Assembly: GCA_934162365.1 (NCBI GenBank)
Contig: CAKPIK010000005.1
Coordinates: forward strand, 9,878 to 73,877
Direction of reading: 5' to 3'
Source: an uncultured Clostridia bacterium
GTDB taxonomy: Bacteria > Bacillota > Clostridia > TANB77 > CAG-508
Length of the DNA stretch: 64,000 bases
The notes under the pieces were generated by a model, which saw nothing but the letters and a program-made list of their open reading frames with translations, did no database searches and was not told the DNA's origin. Of this stretch, positions 9,049 through 15,950 are shown piece by piece (position 1 is the stretch's first letter; every line of letters starts with the position of its first letter). The translations under genes and the position numbers were made by a program.

Positions 9049-9442
9049 ATGGTAGAGATTTTAAGTGGTTTTATATCTGGAATTGTTAGTGGAGTAGGAA
9101 TGGGTGGAGGAACAATATTGATTTTGTGTTTGTCAATTTTTTGTGGACTTGATCAAAAAATTGCACAAGCTACTAATCTTATTTTTTTTATTCCAACTTC
9201 TATTGCGGCAATATGTATTAATATAAAAGAAAAAAAGATAGATTTTAATGTGACTAAAATAATAGTTTTATTTGGAATTATACGGAGCAATTTTAGGAGC
9301 ATTTATTGCACAAAAAATGGAAACAAAATTGTTAAAACGAACATTTGGAATTTTTCTAGCAATTATATCAATTTATGAAATTTATGTTTTTATAAAAGAG
9401 TATATAATTCATAAAAAAAGAAATAATAAAATAAAACAATAA
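9049..9442 (+). CDS. TauE/SafE-type permease, second half protein, needs +1 frameshift at CGG
   Basis: Second half-size TauE/SafE permease, following the first at 22 bp with ribosome binding site AAAGGAGA. Frame 0 gives MVEILSGFISGIVSGVGMGGG and continues to IIVLFGII, where CGG occurs at 9283. In frame 0 the downstream sequence loses its membrane character. After skipping the C it reads GAILGAFIAQKMETKLLKRTFG and a final membrane segment, ending at the TAA at 9440-9442, ~130 residues in total. Pairs of half-size permeases probably assemble as heterodimers (inference). Confidence 0.75.
9283..9285 (+). other. CGG codon at +1 frameshift site, TauE/SafE gene 2
   Basis: Frame 0 reads ATT ATA CGG AGC. 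Skipping the C gives ATT ATA GGA GCA ATT, which restores the IIGAILGAF stretch typical of this family. Confidence 0.8.
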
Positions 9443-9463
9443 TTATCGTAGGAGGAATGAAAT

Positions 9464-9598
9464 ATGAAATTTACAAAAGGAATGATTATAGGTGGAATGT
9501 TAGCAGCTGGAGCAATGCTTATGTATAGTGATAGTATTAATACTAAGAAAATAATGAAAAAGGGAAAACAATTAGTAAAAAAAATGGGAATAATTTAA
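9464..9598 (+). CDS. Small membrane-associated protein, 44 residues, unknown
   Basis: Starts MKFTKGMIIGGMLAAGAMLMY after a strong GGAGGAATGAA ribosome binding site and ends in a Lys-rich tail. The N-terminal glycine/alanine-rich hydrophobic stretch resembles small YtxH/DUF3918-like envelope proteins, but I cannot assign a family with confidence. It probably belongs to the same transcript as the two permease genes and is followed by a terminator. Confidence 0.7.
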   Translation: MKFTKGMIIGGMLAAGAMLMYSDSINTKKIMKKGKQLVKKMGII

Positions 9599-9602
9599 AC
9601 AT

Positions 9603-9636
9603 AAAAGAGAAAGTAGAAAATACTTTCTCTTTTAAT
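9603..9636 (+). terminator. Intrinsic terminator after the small membrane gene
   Basis: A perfect 13-bp stem AAAAGAGAAAGTA (9603-9615) pairs with 9621-9633, loop GAAAA, ending in a short T-run. Confidence 0.8.
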
Positions 9637-9760
9637 ATACTAGGAAATGAGAAATTTCCTAGTATATTAAAAATGCTATAATCGCTATTGCCTTTGAGAT
9701 TTCCTCATTTCATTCGGAAACTCAAATCGGCGAGAACAAAGGACGACTAAAGTCGCTTTG
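9634..9760. repeat. Hairpin-rich intergenic segment
   Basis: A perfect 15-bp stem (9634-9648 with 9654-9668) is followed by a TGCTATAAT extended -10-like sequence and then two more stems: TTTGAG-TTTCC with GGAAACTCAAA, and GAACAAAG with CTTTGTTC enclosing CGAC/GTCG. It is more G+C-rich than its surroundings. No coding frame is evident. It could be a dispersed palindromic element or a small structured RNA. Confidence 0.45.
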
Positions 9761-9764
9761 TTCA

Positions 9765-10235
9765 CTAAATTAATTTACCGAAATCATTTTTCTTTGGACA
9801 ACAGCCATGGTCATCTATGCATTTTTCCATATCTTCTTTTTTACCTACAAAGCAATCACAGTGTTTCATATCTACACCTTTTAAACATTTGCCTTCACGA
9901 TGTGGTTTTGCACATACTTTAACATGTTTTACTCTATCTACCCATATTTGAATGTCATATTTTTTATCTGGACATAGAGGACCAAAAACAAATTCACCAT
10001 CTTTATCAGTAAATGTATGAGAGACAGGTCTTCTTGTTTCTTTACCACAGTCAAAATCAACTTCTATAAGTTTTACAACAGCATCTCTTATTGGTTCTTT
10101 ATAACAGTCTCTAATTACACCGTATAATACACCTCTATTATCTTCAGGTAAAACTATATCTAAATCGAATTGTTTACCTGTTGCAATATGACCATCTACA
10201 TTACTAATTGGACAACATTTATTTTCAAATTCCAT
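9765..10235 (-). CDS. Cys-rich protein with carboxypeptidase-regulatory-like beta domain
   Basis: 156 residues. The centre (about residues 35-105) has the beta-sandwich pattern GVIRDCYKEPIRDAVVKLIEVD, then HTFTDKDGEFVFGPLCPDKKYDIQIWV, typical of carboxypeptidase-regulatory/Cna-B-like domains that occur in clostridial surface and spore-coat proteins. About a dozen cysteines are concentrated at both ends (CCPIS, HCDCF, CCPKK), suggesting metal binding or disulfide cross-linking. No signal peptide is visible. A spore-coat role is a guess from composition and host type. Confidence 0.65.
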   Translation of the reverse strand: MEFENKCCPISNVDGHIATGKQFDLDIVLPEDNRGVLYGVIRDCYKEPIRDAVVKLIEVDFDCGKETRRPVSHTFTDKDGEFVFGPLCPDKKYDIQIWVDRVKHVKVCAKPHREGKCLKGVDMKHCDCFVGKKEDMEKCIDDHGCCPKKNDFGKLI

Positions 10236-10313
10236 AATAAACTTCCTTTCATACTAATCTAAGCAATTAGCTTAATATATTATATGAAAAATAAATATTA
10301 TTGCTACTTTGTG

Positions 10314-10342
10314 TTGAAAAATATACTAAAATATGATATAAA
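10314..10342 (+). promoter_or_regulatory. Probable sigma-A promoter of the small gene and cdaA
   Basis: TTGAAA (10314-10319), 17-bp spacer, TATAAA (10337-10342), 35 bp before the ATG at 10378. Confidence 0.6.
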
Positions 10343-10377
10343 ATATAAATAACAAATAAGAAGGTAGGAATGGAAAA

Positions 10378-10503
10378 ATGGCAGAAAAAAAGAAAATAGA
10401 TAAAAGCAAAATATTAACTAGAGCTATAGCAGCAGTTATGGCTGGATTAATGCTATTAGGAATTTGCTTTACATTTATATATTACATTATTCGTATGTTT
10501 TAA
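10378..10503 (+). CDS. Small single-pass membrane protein, 41 residues
   Basis: Starts MAEKKKIDKSKILTRAIAAVM, followed by a hydrophobic segment ending CFTFIYYIIRMF. It has one predicted transmembrane helix with a basic cytosolic N-terminus. Ribosome binding site AGAAGGTAGG. It lies 34 bp upstream of cdaA and probably shares its promoter, so a role connected with the cyclase is possible but unproven. Confidence 0.65.
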   Translation: MAEKKKIDKSKILTRAIAAVMAGLMLLGICFTFIYYIIRMF

Positions 10504-10537
10504 TTATAAAATAAATATAAAAAGAAGGTAAAAAATT

Positions 10538-11440
10538 ATGAATGATAATCCAATGATAGAAATGAAAGATTTTTGGGTACAAACCTTTAATCATTATACG
10601 CAAAATCCATGGAGTATAATAACTTTAATTATAGATGTTTTTATAGTTTCCTTTTTAACAGTACAAATAGTTAAGATACTAAAAGGTTCGAGAGCTATGC
10701 AGTTAGTTAAAGGAATTATTTTTTTATTGTTAATAACGTGGTTAAGCTCAATATTTAATTTGAAAATATTAAATTATATTTTAACTACTGTTATGACCTA
10801 TGGTGTAATATTGCTAATAGTTCTATTTCAACCAGAACTAAGAAGAGCATTAGAACAACTTGGATCTTCAAATAAATTAACAAGGTATTTCGGATTAGAA
10901 AAAGATATAATTTCTAAAACAAAAGAAGATATTTATAAAATAGGTATAGCTGTTATGGAATTATCTAAAACAAAAACAGGAGCATTAATTGTTATTGAAA
11001 GAGACATAAGATTAAAAGAGATTATATCAACAGGAATAACAATAAATTCAGAAATCTCACCACAACTATTAGTAAATATATTTACACCTAATACGCCTTT
11101 GCATGATGGAGCTGTTATAATAAGTGAGAACAAAATTGCAGCTGCAGCGTGTATGTTGCCATTAGCATCTGATGGAAATATTGCAAGAGAACTAGGAACA
11201 AGACATAGAGCAGCAATAGGAATGAGTAAAGAATCTGATGCAATAATAGTAGTTGTGTCTGAAGAAACAGGGAAAATATCTATTGCAAAAGAAGGAACAT
11301 TAATAGCAGATTTAAAAGAAGAAGCCTTAAAGAAAATATTAATTAGCAACATAATTACTAAAAGATTTAAAGAAGAAGACAAAAAAACATTATTTGATAA
11401 AGTAAAAAATCTAAAATTTAAAAATAGCAACAATAAATAA
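10538..11440 (+). CDS. cdaA: Diadenylate cyclase CdaA
   Basis: Makes the essential second messenger c-di-AMP from two ATP at the membrane. The 300-residue protein has three N-terminal membrane segments (up to ~residue 95), then the DAC domain with catalytic DGA (in TPLHDGAVII) and RHR (in LGTRHRAAIG). The usual partners cdaR (YbbR repeats) and glmM do not follow; truA does. Ribosome binding site AAGAAGG. Confidence 0.95.
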   Translation: MNDNPMIEMKDFWVQTFNHYTQNPWSIITLIIDVFIVSFLTVQIVKILKGSRAMQLVKGIIFLLLITWLSSIFNLKILNYILTTVMTYGVILLIVLFQPELRRALEQLGSSNKLTRYFGLEKDIISKTKEDIYKIGIAVMELSKTKTGALIVIERDIRLKEIISTGITINSEISPQLLVNIFTPNTPLHDGAVIISENKIAAAACMLPLASDGNIARELGTRHRAAIGMSKESDAIIVVVSEETGKISIAKEGTLIADLKEEALKKILISNIITKRFKEEDKKTLFDKVKNLKFKNSNNK

Positions 11441-11466
11441 TTTGCAATATAAATAAGGAAGAAAAT

Positions 11467-12204
11467 ATGCGAAATATTAAACTAACAATAGAATATGATG
11501 GGAAGGACTTCAATGGCTGGCAAAAACAACCTAATAAATTAAATATTCAGGGAGAAATAGAAAGAGCAATAAAAGACATAACAGGAGAAGATGTTGATTT
11601 AATTGCTTCAGGAAGAACCGATGCGGGTGTACATGCGTTGGGACAAGTTGCAAATTTTAAAACAGATTCAAATATACCAGTTGAAAAAATACCAATTGCA
11701 TTAAATACAAAGCTTAAACGAAGTATAAGAATTTTAGCTGCAGAAGAAGTAGATGAACGATTTCATAGCAGATATAATTGTAAGAAAAAAACATACAAAT
11801 ATGTAATTAATAATTCAGCAAACGGAACAGCAATATATAGAAATTTAGAGTATAATTTTTCACAAGAATTAAATGTAGATAAAATGAATGAGGCAGTAAA
11901 ATATTTTATTGGAGAACATGATTTTAAAGGATTTAAAGCAAGTGGAACAAGTTCAAAAAGTTCTGTAAGAACTATTTATGACGCAAAGGTGTATAAAAAT
12001 GGAGACAGAGTAAATATTGAACTTACTGGAAATGGATTTTTATATAATATGGTAAGAATAATATCAGGAACATTAATAGATGTGGGAATTGGAAAAATCT
12101 TACCAGAAGAAGTACCAGATATAATAAACTCAAAGGAAAGAACCAAAGCAGGCAAAACCTTGCCACCTAATGGGCTATATTTGGTAAAAGTTGAATATGA
12201 ATAA
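11467..12204 (+). CDS. truA: tRNA pseudouridine(38-40) synthase TruA
   Basis: Isomerises uridines 38-40 in the anticodon arm of tRNAs. In 245 residues it shows IEYDGKDFNGWQKQP, the catalytic Asp motif GRTDAGVHALGQ, LNTKL, ARYN-like SRYNCKKKTYKY, and the C-terminal GNGFLYNMVRIISGTL. It lies 26 bp after cdaA. Confidence 0.96.
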   Translation: MRNIKLTIEYDGKDFNGWQKQPNKLNIQGEIERAIKDITGEDVDLIASGRTDAGVHALGQVANFKTDSNIPVEKIPIALNTKLKRSIRILAAEEVDERFHSRYNCKKKTYKYVINNSANGTAIYRNLEYNFSQELNVDKMNEAVKYFIGEHDFKGFKASGTSSKSSVRTIYDAKVYKNGDRVNIELTGNGFLYNMVRIISGTLIDVGIGKILPEEVPDIINSKERTKAGKTLPPNGLYLVKVEYE

Positions 12205-12213
12205 TATAAAATA

Positions 12214-12249
12214 AAGAGATATTATACAATTTTATGCGTAATATCTCTT
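12214..12249. terminator. Hairpin between convergent truA and XRE gene
   Basis: A perfect 11-bp stem AAGAGATATTA (12214-12224) pairs with 12239-12249. It overlaps the 3' end of the minus-strand regulator. The T-run is weak, so termination is only probable. Confidence 0.5.
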
Positions 12250-12428
12250 ATATATTGCCCAATTTCTTTGTCTGATAAATTTAATGTTTTTATTAATTTA
12301 GATAGTATATCTCTTCTAGGTAAATCTTCCTCTTTATCAATTCTAACATATTGCCTAAGGCTTATGTTTAAAAGGTCTGACATTTGTTTTTGTGTATATC
12401 CACATGCAATTCTTTTTTCTTTTATCAT
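12222..12428 (-). CDS. Small XRE-type DNA-binding regulator
   Basis: 68 residues, essentially one helix-turn-helix: MIKEKRIACGYTQKQMSDLLNISLRQYVRIDKEEDLP, then a helical tail. It resembles Cro/CI-family single-domain repressors. It is divergent from the pilin-like gene at 12542, with a good promoter and an imperfect TGAC-N7-GTCA dyad between them, so it may regulate that gene. Confidence 0.8.
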   Translation of the reverse strand: MIKEKRIACGYTQKQMSDLLNISLRQYVRIDKEEDLPRRDILSKLIKTLNLSDKEIGQYIRDITHKIV

Positions 12429-12474
12429 TTAATATCACCATTAAAATTATCACATAAAAATATGTTTATTGGTA

Positions 12475-12503
12475 TTGACATTAAACGTCATATATGATTT
12501 AAT
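12475..12503 (+). promoter_or_regulatory. Sigma-A promoter of the pilin-like gene
   Basis: TTGACA (12475-12480), 17-bp spacer, TTTAAT (12498-12503). An imperfect dyad TGAC-N7-GTCA overlaps the -35 hexamer and is a candidate operator for the divergent XRE protein. Confidence 0.65.
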
Positions 12504-12541
12504 CATTAAAATTAAATAATATAAACAAAGGAGAAATAAGA

Positions 12542-13804
12542 ATGAAAAAACAAAAAATGAACAAAGGTATAACTTTAATTGCTTTAATAATTACAATAAT
12601 TGTGTTATTAATTTTGGCAGCAGTGGCAATAGTAGCAATAAAAGGAGATGGAATAATTGCTCACGCCAAGAATGCAAAAGGGGATTATACGCAAGCACAA
12701 ACAAACGAGCAATCAACCCTGCAAGGATATCTTGACAAGTTAGAAGAAAGCCAATTGGAAAGTATAAAAATAAAAGATAACTTAAATAAAGTATTAAGTA
12801 CAGGTGGAAATATAACACTGGAAGATGATTTTGGAAATAAGATAAAAGTACCGGCAGGGTTTAAAATAATAACAAAAACAGATACAGAAAATACAGACTT
12901 AAATTATACAGCAGAAACAATAGATGTAACAAAAGGAATAGTAGCAGAAGATGGAGAAGGTAATCAGTTTGTATGGATACCAGTAGGAACAATATATACA
13001 GATATAGAAAAAACAGAAGCAAATGCAAAAACAATAATGCTAGGAAGGTATGCAAATTTTACTAAAACAAACAATGCATATACAGTAGCACAAAATGCGA
13101 GTGATTATGGAACTCAAGTGGAACTAAGTGGACTTACAGAAGATACAACATCAAATCATAATTCTGATTATAAAAATTCAATAGCAAAAAACATAGGAAA
13201 ATTTTGTACAAAATCACTTGCTAATGGAGGATATTATATAGGAAGATATGAAGCAAGAGTAGAAAACTATGATGCTTCCAATATAAATACATATAATAGT
13301 GGAGATTCTACAGATTGGACTGGATATGTAGCAGAAAGTGGAAAACAGTTAAAATTAGCAAGTAAAGCAAATTCACAAGTATGGAATTATGTAACACAAA
13401 ATAAAGCGAGCAGTTTGTGTCAAAGTATGTATACAAATAAGCCATTTGAGAGTGATTTAGTAAATAGTTATGCATGGGATACAGCAATAATCTTTTTCCA
13501 AGAGTTTGGAGGAAATGAAGGCAACAATTATGCTAATAAAACAAGTGTAAATCATAGTTTAGCAAATACAGGAACATCAGGAACGAGTTATACTGGAACA
13601 GAAAAAGATGTAATATGTAATGTGTATGATATGGCAAGTAATTGTTTTGAATTGTCAACAGAAACCCGTAGCGGTTCTTACGGTCCTTGCACTGAACGTG
13701 GTGGTAATTGCATCAACAGCAGCAGCTACACGAGCGTTCGTTACGGCAGCAGCACGACCCATGCTAACGTTTACGTTTCTTTCCGCCCACTTTTATATAT
13801 GTAG
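12542..13804 (+). CDS. Pilin-like secreted protein with FGE/C-type-lectin-fold domain; putative DGR target
   Basis: 420 residues. The N-terminus has a class III (type IV prepilin) signal: NKG then ITLIALIITIIVLLILAAVAI, with cleavage expected after Gly. A coiled stretch and then a formylglycine-generating-enzyme-like/C-type-lectin-like domain follow: FVWIPVGTIY, YYIGRYEARVENYD, NVYDMASNCFELSTETR, RGGNC and a final FRPLLYM. The last ~47 codons differ sharply from the rest: codons ending in C or G, arginines as CGT/CGC, many AGC/TAC/GGT. Such a terminal patch in this fold is characteristic of the variable region of diversity-generating retroelements. No reverse transcriptase, template repeat or Avd gene is visible in the window. 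It could instead be an ordinary divergent FGE-like domain. Confidence 0.75.
   Translation: MKKQKMNKGITLIALIITIIVLLILAAVAIVAIKGDGIIAHAKNAKGDYTQAQTNEQSTLQGYLDKLEESQLESIKIKDNLNKVLSTGGNITLEDDFGNKIKVPAGFKIITKTDTENTDLNYTAETIDVTKGIVAEDGEGNQFVWIPVGTIYTDIEKTEANAKTIMLGRYANFTKTNNAYTVAQNASDYGTQVELSGLTEDTTSNHNSDYKNSIAKNIGKFCTKSLANGGYYIGRYEARVENYDASNINTYNSGDSTDWTGYVAESGKQLKLASKANSQVWNYVTQNKASSLCQSMYTNKPFESDLVNSYAWDTAIIFFQEFGGNEGNNYANKTSVNHSLANTGTSGTSYTGTEKDVICNVYDMASNCFELSTETRSGSYGPCTERGGNCINSSSYTSVRYGSSTTHANVYVSFRPLLYM
13664..13804 (+). other. Putative DGR variable region at the 3' end of the pilin-like gene
   Basis: The block from ACC CGT AGC GGT to the stop is far richer in G+C than the neighbouring sequence. 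It encodes Ser/Tyr/Gly/Asn/Arg/Cys-rich surface-loop residues and ends in FRPLLYM, the usual end of the DGR ligand-binding face. Confidence 0.55.
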
Positions 13805-13878
13805 GACTGAACGCTGAAGGCGAAATGCTATAATTGAGCTTGTCAAGAATAGAGTGTTAAAATTCAAAAAAATATATG

Positions 13879-13907
13879 TTGCTTTTTGTAGAATAAAATT
13901 GTATAAT
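13879..13907 (+). promoter_or_regulatory. Sigma-A promoter of the phosphodiester glycosidase gene
   Basis: TTGCTT (13879-13884), 17-bp spacer, TATAAT (13902-13907). Confidence 0.65.
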
Positions 13908-13920
13908 ATATATTAGTAAG

Positions 13921-13953
13921 ATTTAGACAGAATTTGATTCTGTCTAAATTTTT
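13921..13953 (+). terminator. Attenuator-like hairpin in the 5' leader of the glycosidase gene
   Basis: A perfect 13-bp stem 13921-13933 with 13937-13949, loop TTG, is followed by TTTTT. It lies directly downstream of the promoter and upstream of the AAGGAGG ribosome binding site. Transcription would terminate within the leader unless something prevents it. Confidence 0.65.
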
Positions 13954-13979
13954 GCAGAAGGTTATGCAAGGAGGAAAAA

Positions 13980-15032
13980 ATGGAAGGCAATAATAAAAAA
14001 CAAATGAAGAAAAATGGTAAAGTTAAACTTTTAATAGTAAAAATTATTTTGATATTATTTGTGACTGGGGCAATTTCAGGTTTGGTTCTTTTATATGGAC
14101 CATGGCATGGGTTTAGAGATTGGCTTATAACTACATCAATGACTACATTAAGCCACCAATGGATGTGTACATCTTTTTATAGTGATAAAACTATAAATGA
14201 AGTTTTAAATAATAATGCTGTAATTGAAACAGGTGAAAGCACAAATGCAGAAGAAGTAGAAATTGTAGCTGTAATTGATGACGAGAAATACGAAAATAAA
14301 TATGAAGAAGCAATCCTAAAAAAAGATAAAGGAAATGACTTATATAAAGTAATAGAAATAAGTGGAAAAGGATACACTGGACATTTAGTAGCTGTATATG
14401 ATCCATCTAAAATTTCAGTTTGTAGTACTAAGTATTTAGGAACTAAAGGACAATATTTAGTTGATATGGCTAAGGAAAATAATGCAGCTGTTGCTATTAA
14501 TGGTGGTGGATTTATAGATCCAAATTATAATAGTTTAGGTGGTGTTCCACAAGGTATAGTTATAAAAGATGGAAAAGTAATTAGTAATAAGACTTATAAA
14601 AAAGCTGGTGGAATTATAGGATTTACTAATGAAAATAAATTAATACTAGGAAAGATGACAGCTAAAGAAGCTCTAAATAAAGGAGTTAGAGATGCAGTTT
14701 CGTTTGGGCCATTTTTAATTGTAAATGGAAAAGCATCATTTATTAAAGGAAATGGTGGATGGGGAACAGCACCAAGATCTGCAATAGGTCAAAGAAAAGA
14801 TGGTATTGTTTTATTCCTAGTAATAGATGGCAGAATGATAGGTAGACCTGGAGCAGATATGGTAGACTTAACAGAAATAATGCAAAGATATGGAGCATAT
14901 AATGCAGCAAATTTAGACGGTGGAACATCTTGTGGACTTGTTGTTGAAGGAAAATTAATAAATGATCCAGTAAACGGAAGCGGAAAACACAAAACAAGAA
15001 TGATAGCTACTGGATTTATGGTAAAAAAATAA
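13980..15032 (+). CDS. Membrane-anchored phosphodiester glycosidase (NAGPA family)
   Basis: 350 residues. A basic N-terminus and one membrane segment (residues ~18-42) anchor an extracellular domain of the NAGPA/exopolysaccharide phosphodiester glycosidase family. Signatures are AAVAINGGGFIDP, SFGPFLIVNG, APRSAIGQRKDGIVLFLVIDGR and AANLDGGTSCGLV. The family hydrolyses sugar-phosphodiester bonds, for example removing capping GlcNAc; in Clostridia it is linked to cell-wall or polysaccharide processing. The exact substrate here is unknown. Ribosome binding site AAGGAGG. Confidence 0.85.
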   Translation: MEGNNKKQMKKNGKVKLLIVKIILILFVTGAISGLVLLYGPWHGFRDWLITTSMTTLSHQWMCTSFYSDKTINEVLNNNAVIETGESTNAEEVEIVAVIDDEKYENKYEEAILKKDKGNDLYKVIEISGKGYTGHLVAVYDPSKISVCSTKYLGTKGQYLVDMAKENNAAVAINGGGFIDPNYNSLGGVPQGIVIKDGKVISNKTYKKAGGIIGFTNENKLILGKMTAKEALNKGVRDAVSFGPFLIVNGKASFIKGNGGWGTAPRSAIGQRKDGIVLFLVIDGRMIGRPGADMVDLTEIMQRYGAYNAANLDGGTSCGLVVEGKLINDPVNGSGKHKTRMIATGFMVKK

Positions 15033-15069
15033 AGGGTAGTATTGAATAAAAGAATATATAAAAAAGTAC

Positions 15070-15114
15070 AGAGCTAATAGTAAATATTAAAATATTTGCT
15101 ATTAGCTCTTTTTA
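15070..15114 (+). terminator. Intrinsic terminator after the glycosidase gene
   Basis: AGAGCTAATAG (15070-15080) pairs with CTATTAGCTCT (15099-15109), followed by TTTTT. Confidence 0.85.
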
Positions 15115-15167
15115 TAAAATTTTAAAGAAGAAAACATTAAAAAATTTTAAAAAATTTTAAAAAAGTA

Positions 15168-15196
15168 TTGCATTATATAAAAAGTTATATTAAAAT
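15168..15196 (+). promoter_or_regulatory. Promoter of the dcw cluster (mraZ)
   Basis: TTGCAT (15168-15173), 17-bp spacer, TAAAAT (15191-15196), immediately upstream of the MraZ boxes. Confidence 0.7.
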
Positions 15197-15205
15197 GTAT
15201 ACAAG

Positions 15206-15235
15206 GTGGTAGAAAGTGGTAGGAAGTGCCACAAA
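15206..15235 (+). promoter_or_regulatory. MraZ operator: three 10-bp direct repeats
   Basis: GTGGTAGAAA, GTGGTAGGAA and GTGCCACAAA follow each other at exact 10-bp spacing, with a further GTGG at 15241. This is the geometry recognised by the ring-shaped MraZ repressor and implies autoregulation of the cluster. Confidence 0.8.
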
Positions 15236-15257
15236 AATGAGTGGAGGTGAAACAAGG

Positions 15258-15689
15258 TTGTTCATAGGGGAGTACGAGCATAGCGTAGATGCTAAAGGTA
15301 GAGTGATAATGCCTGCAAAGCTTAGAGAAGACATCGGTGAAAAGTTCATTGTAACAAAAGGACTTGACGGGTGTTTATTTGCGTATTCCAAAGAAGAATG
15401 GAACAACTTTGAAGAAAAACTTAAAACATTACCACTAACAAATAAAAATGCTAGAGATTTCGTAAGGTTTTTCTTATCTGGTGCCGTTGAATGTGAAATA
15501 GACAAACAAGGAAGATTTTTAATTCCAAATAATTTAAGAACTTATGCAATACTTGAAAAAGAGATTATTATAATTGGTGTGGGAACAAGAATTGAAATTT
15601 GGAATAGAGAAAACTGGAAGAAATACAGCAGTGACGAAAATATTTCTGCAGATGAAATTGCAGAAAATATGACAATGCTTGGTATATAA
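15258..15689 (+). CDS. mraZ: Transcriptional regulator MraZ (TTG start)
   Basis: DNA-binding repressor of the division and cell-wall cluster. 143 residues with two AbrB-like SpoVT domains: [23 protein letters not shown], then the second half with [13 protein letters not shown]. The TTG at 15258 follows GGAGGTG and gives the family start; the GTG/ATG upstream at 15216-15237 would place the operator repeats inside the gene. The three upstream boxes support autoregulation. Confidence 0.95.
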   Translation: MFIGEYEHSVDAKGRVIMPAKLREDIGEKFIVTKGLDGCLFAYSKEEWNNFEEKLKTLPLTNKNARDFVRFFLSGAVECEIDKQGRFLIPNNLRTYAILEKEIIIIGVGTRIEIWNRENWKKYSSDENISADEIAENMTMLGI

Positions 15690-15693
15690 CTTG

Positions 15694-15881
15694 CAAAAGT
15701 TTATATAGATACACAAAAGAAAAAATACACAAAAGATAACAGTCATTTAATATGACTCAAGATACAAAAGATAAAATTTTTAAGTAAATACAAGAGAAAA
15801 TTGCTAAAATACAAAAGAAACCTTAAACAAAAGAAATTATACAAAAGATTAATTACAAAAGATTATGTGTAATTTCAAAAG
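15694..15881 (+). repeat. Array of about ten CAAAAG/ACAAAAGA motifs between mraZ and rsmH
   Basis: CAAAAG or a one-base variant begins at about 15694, 15714, 15730, 15765, 15791, 15812, 15828, 15842, 15856 and 15876, mostly as ACAAAAGA and separated by 14-35 bp. The 261-bp gap has no coding frame. The regularity suggests a protein-binding RNA or DNA array. Confidence 0.5.
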
Positions 15882-15905
15882 AAAAAATATCAATTTACAA
15901 ATGCA

Positions 15906-15927
15906 AGGCGGGTGTTTACGCCCGCCT
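15906..15927 (+). promoter_or_regulatory. G+C-rich hairpin just before the rsmH ribosome binding site
   Basis: AGGCGGGTG (15906-15914) pairs with CGCCCGCCT (15919-15927; one G-U), loop TTTA. It is very stable for this genome, with no T-run after it, 11 bp before the AAGGAG of rsmH. A translational or RNA-stability element is likely. Confidence 0.55.
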
Positions 15928-15950
15928 AAAATTACTTTAAGGAGCAAAAA

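Noticed and set aside
8667..9442. The TauE/SafE genes as simple pseudogenes
   Set aside because: Both frames are otherwise clean, the break is a single base at CGG in each, and ftsW and ylmC show the same defect, so random decay is a poor explanation.
9001..9560. Ribosomal -1 slippage at T- or A-runs to explain the permease frames
   Set aside because: The required shift is +1, and the exact join is at CGG, not at a homopolymer run.
13664..13804. The G+C-rich 3' end of the pilin-like gene as a sequencing chimera
   Set aside because: The frame stays open and the fold signature continues to FRPLLYM, which fits a biological variable region better.
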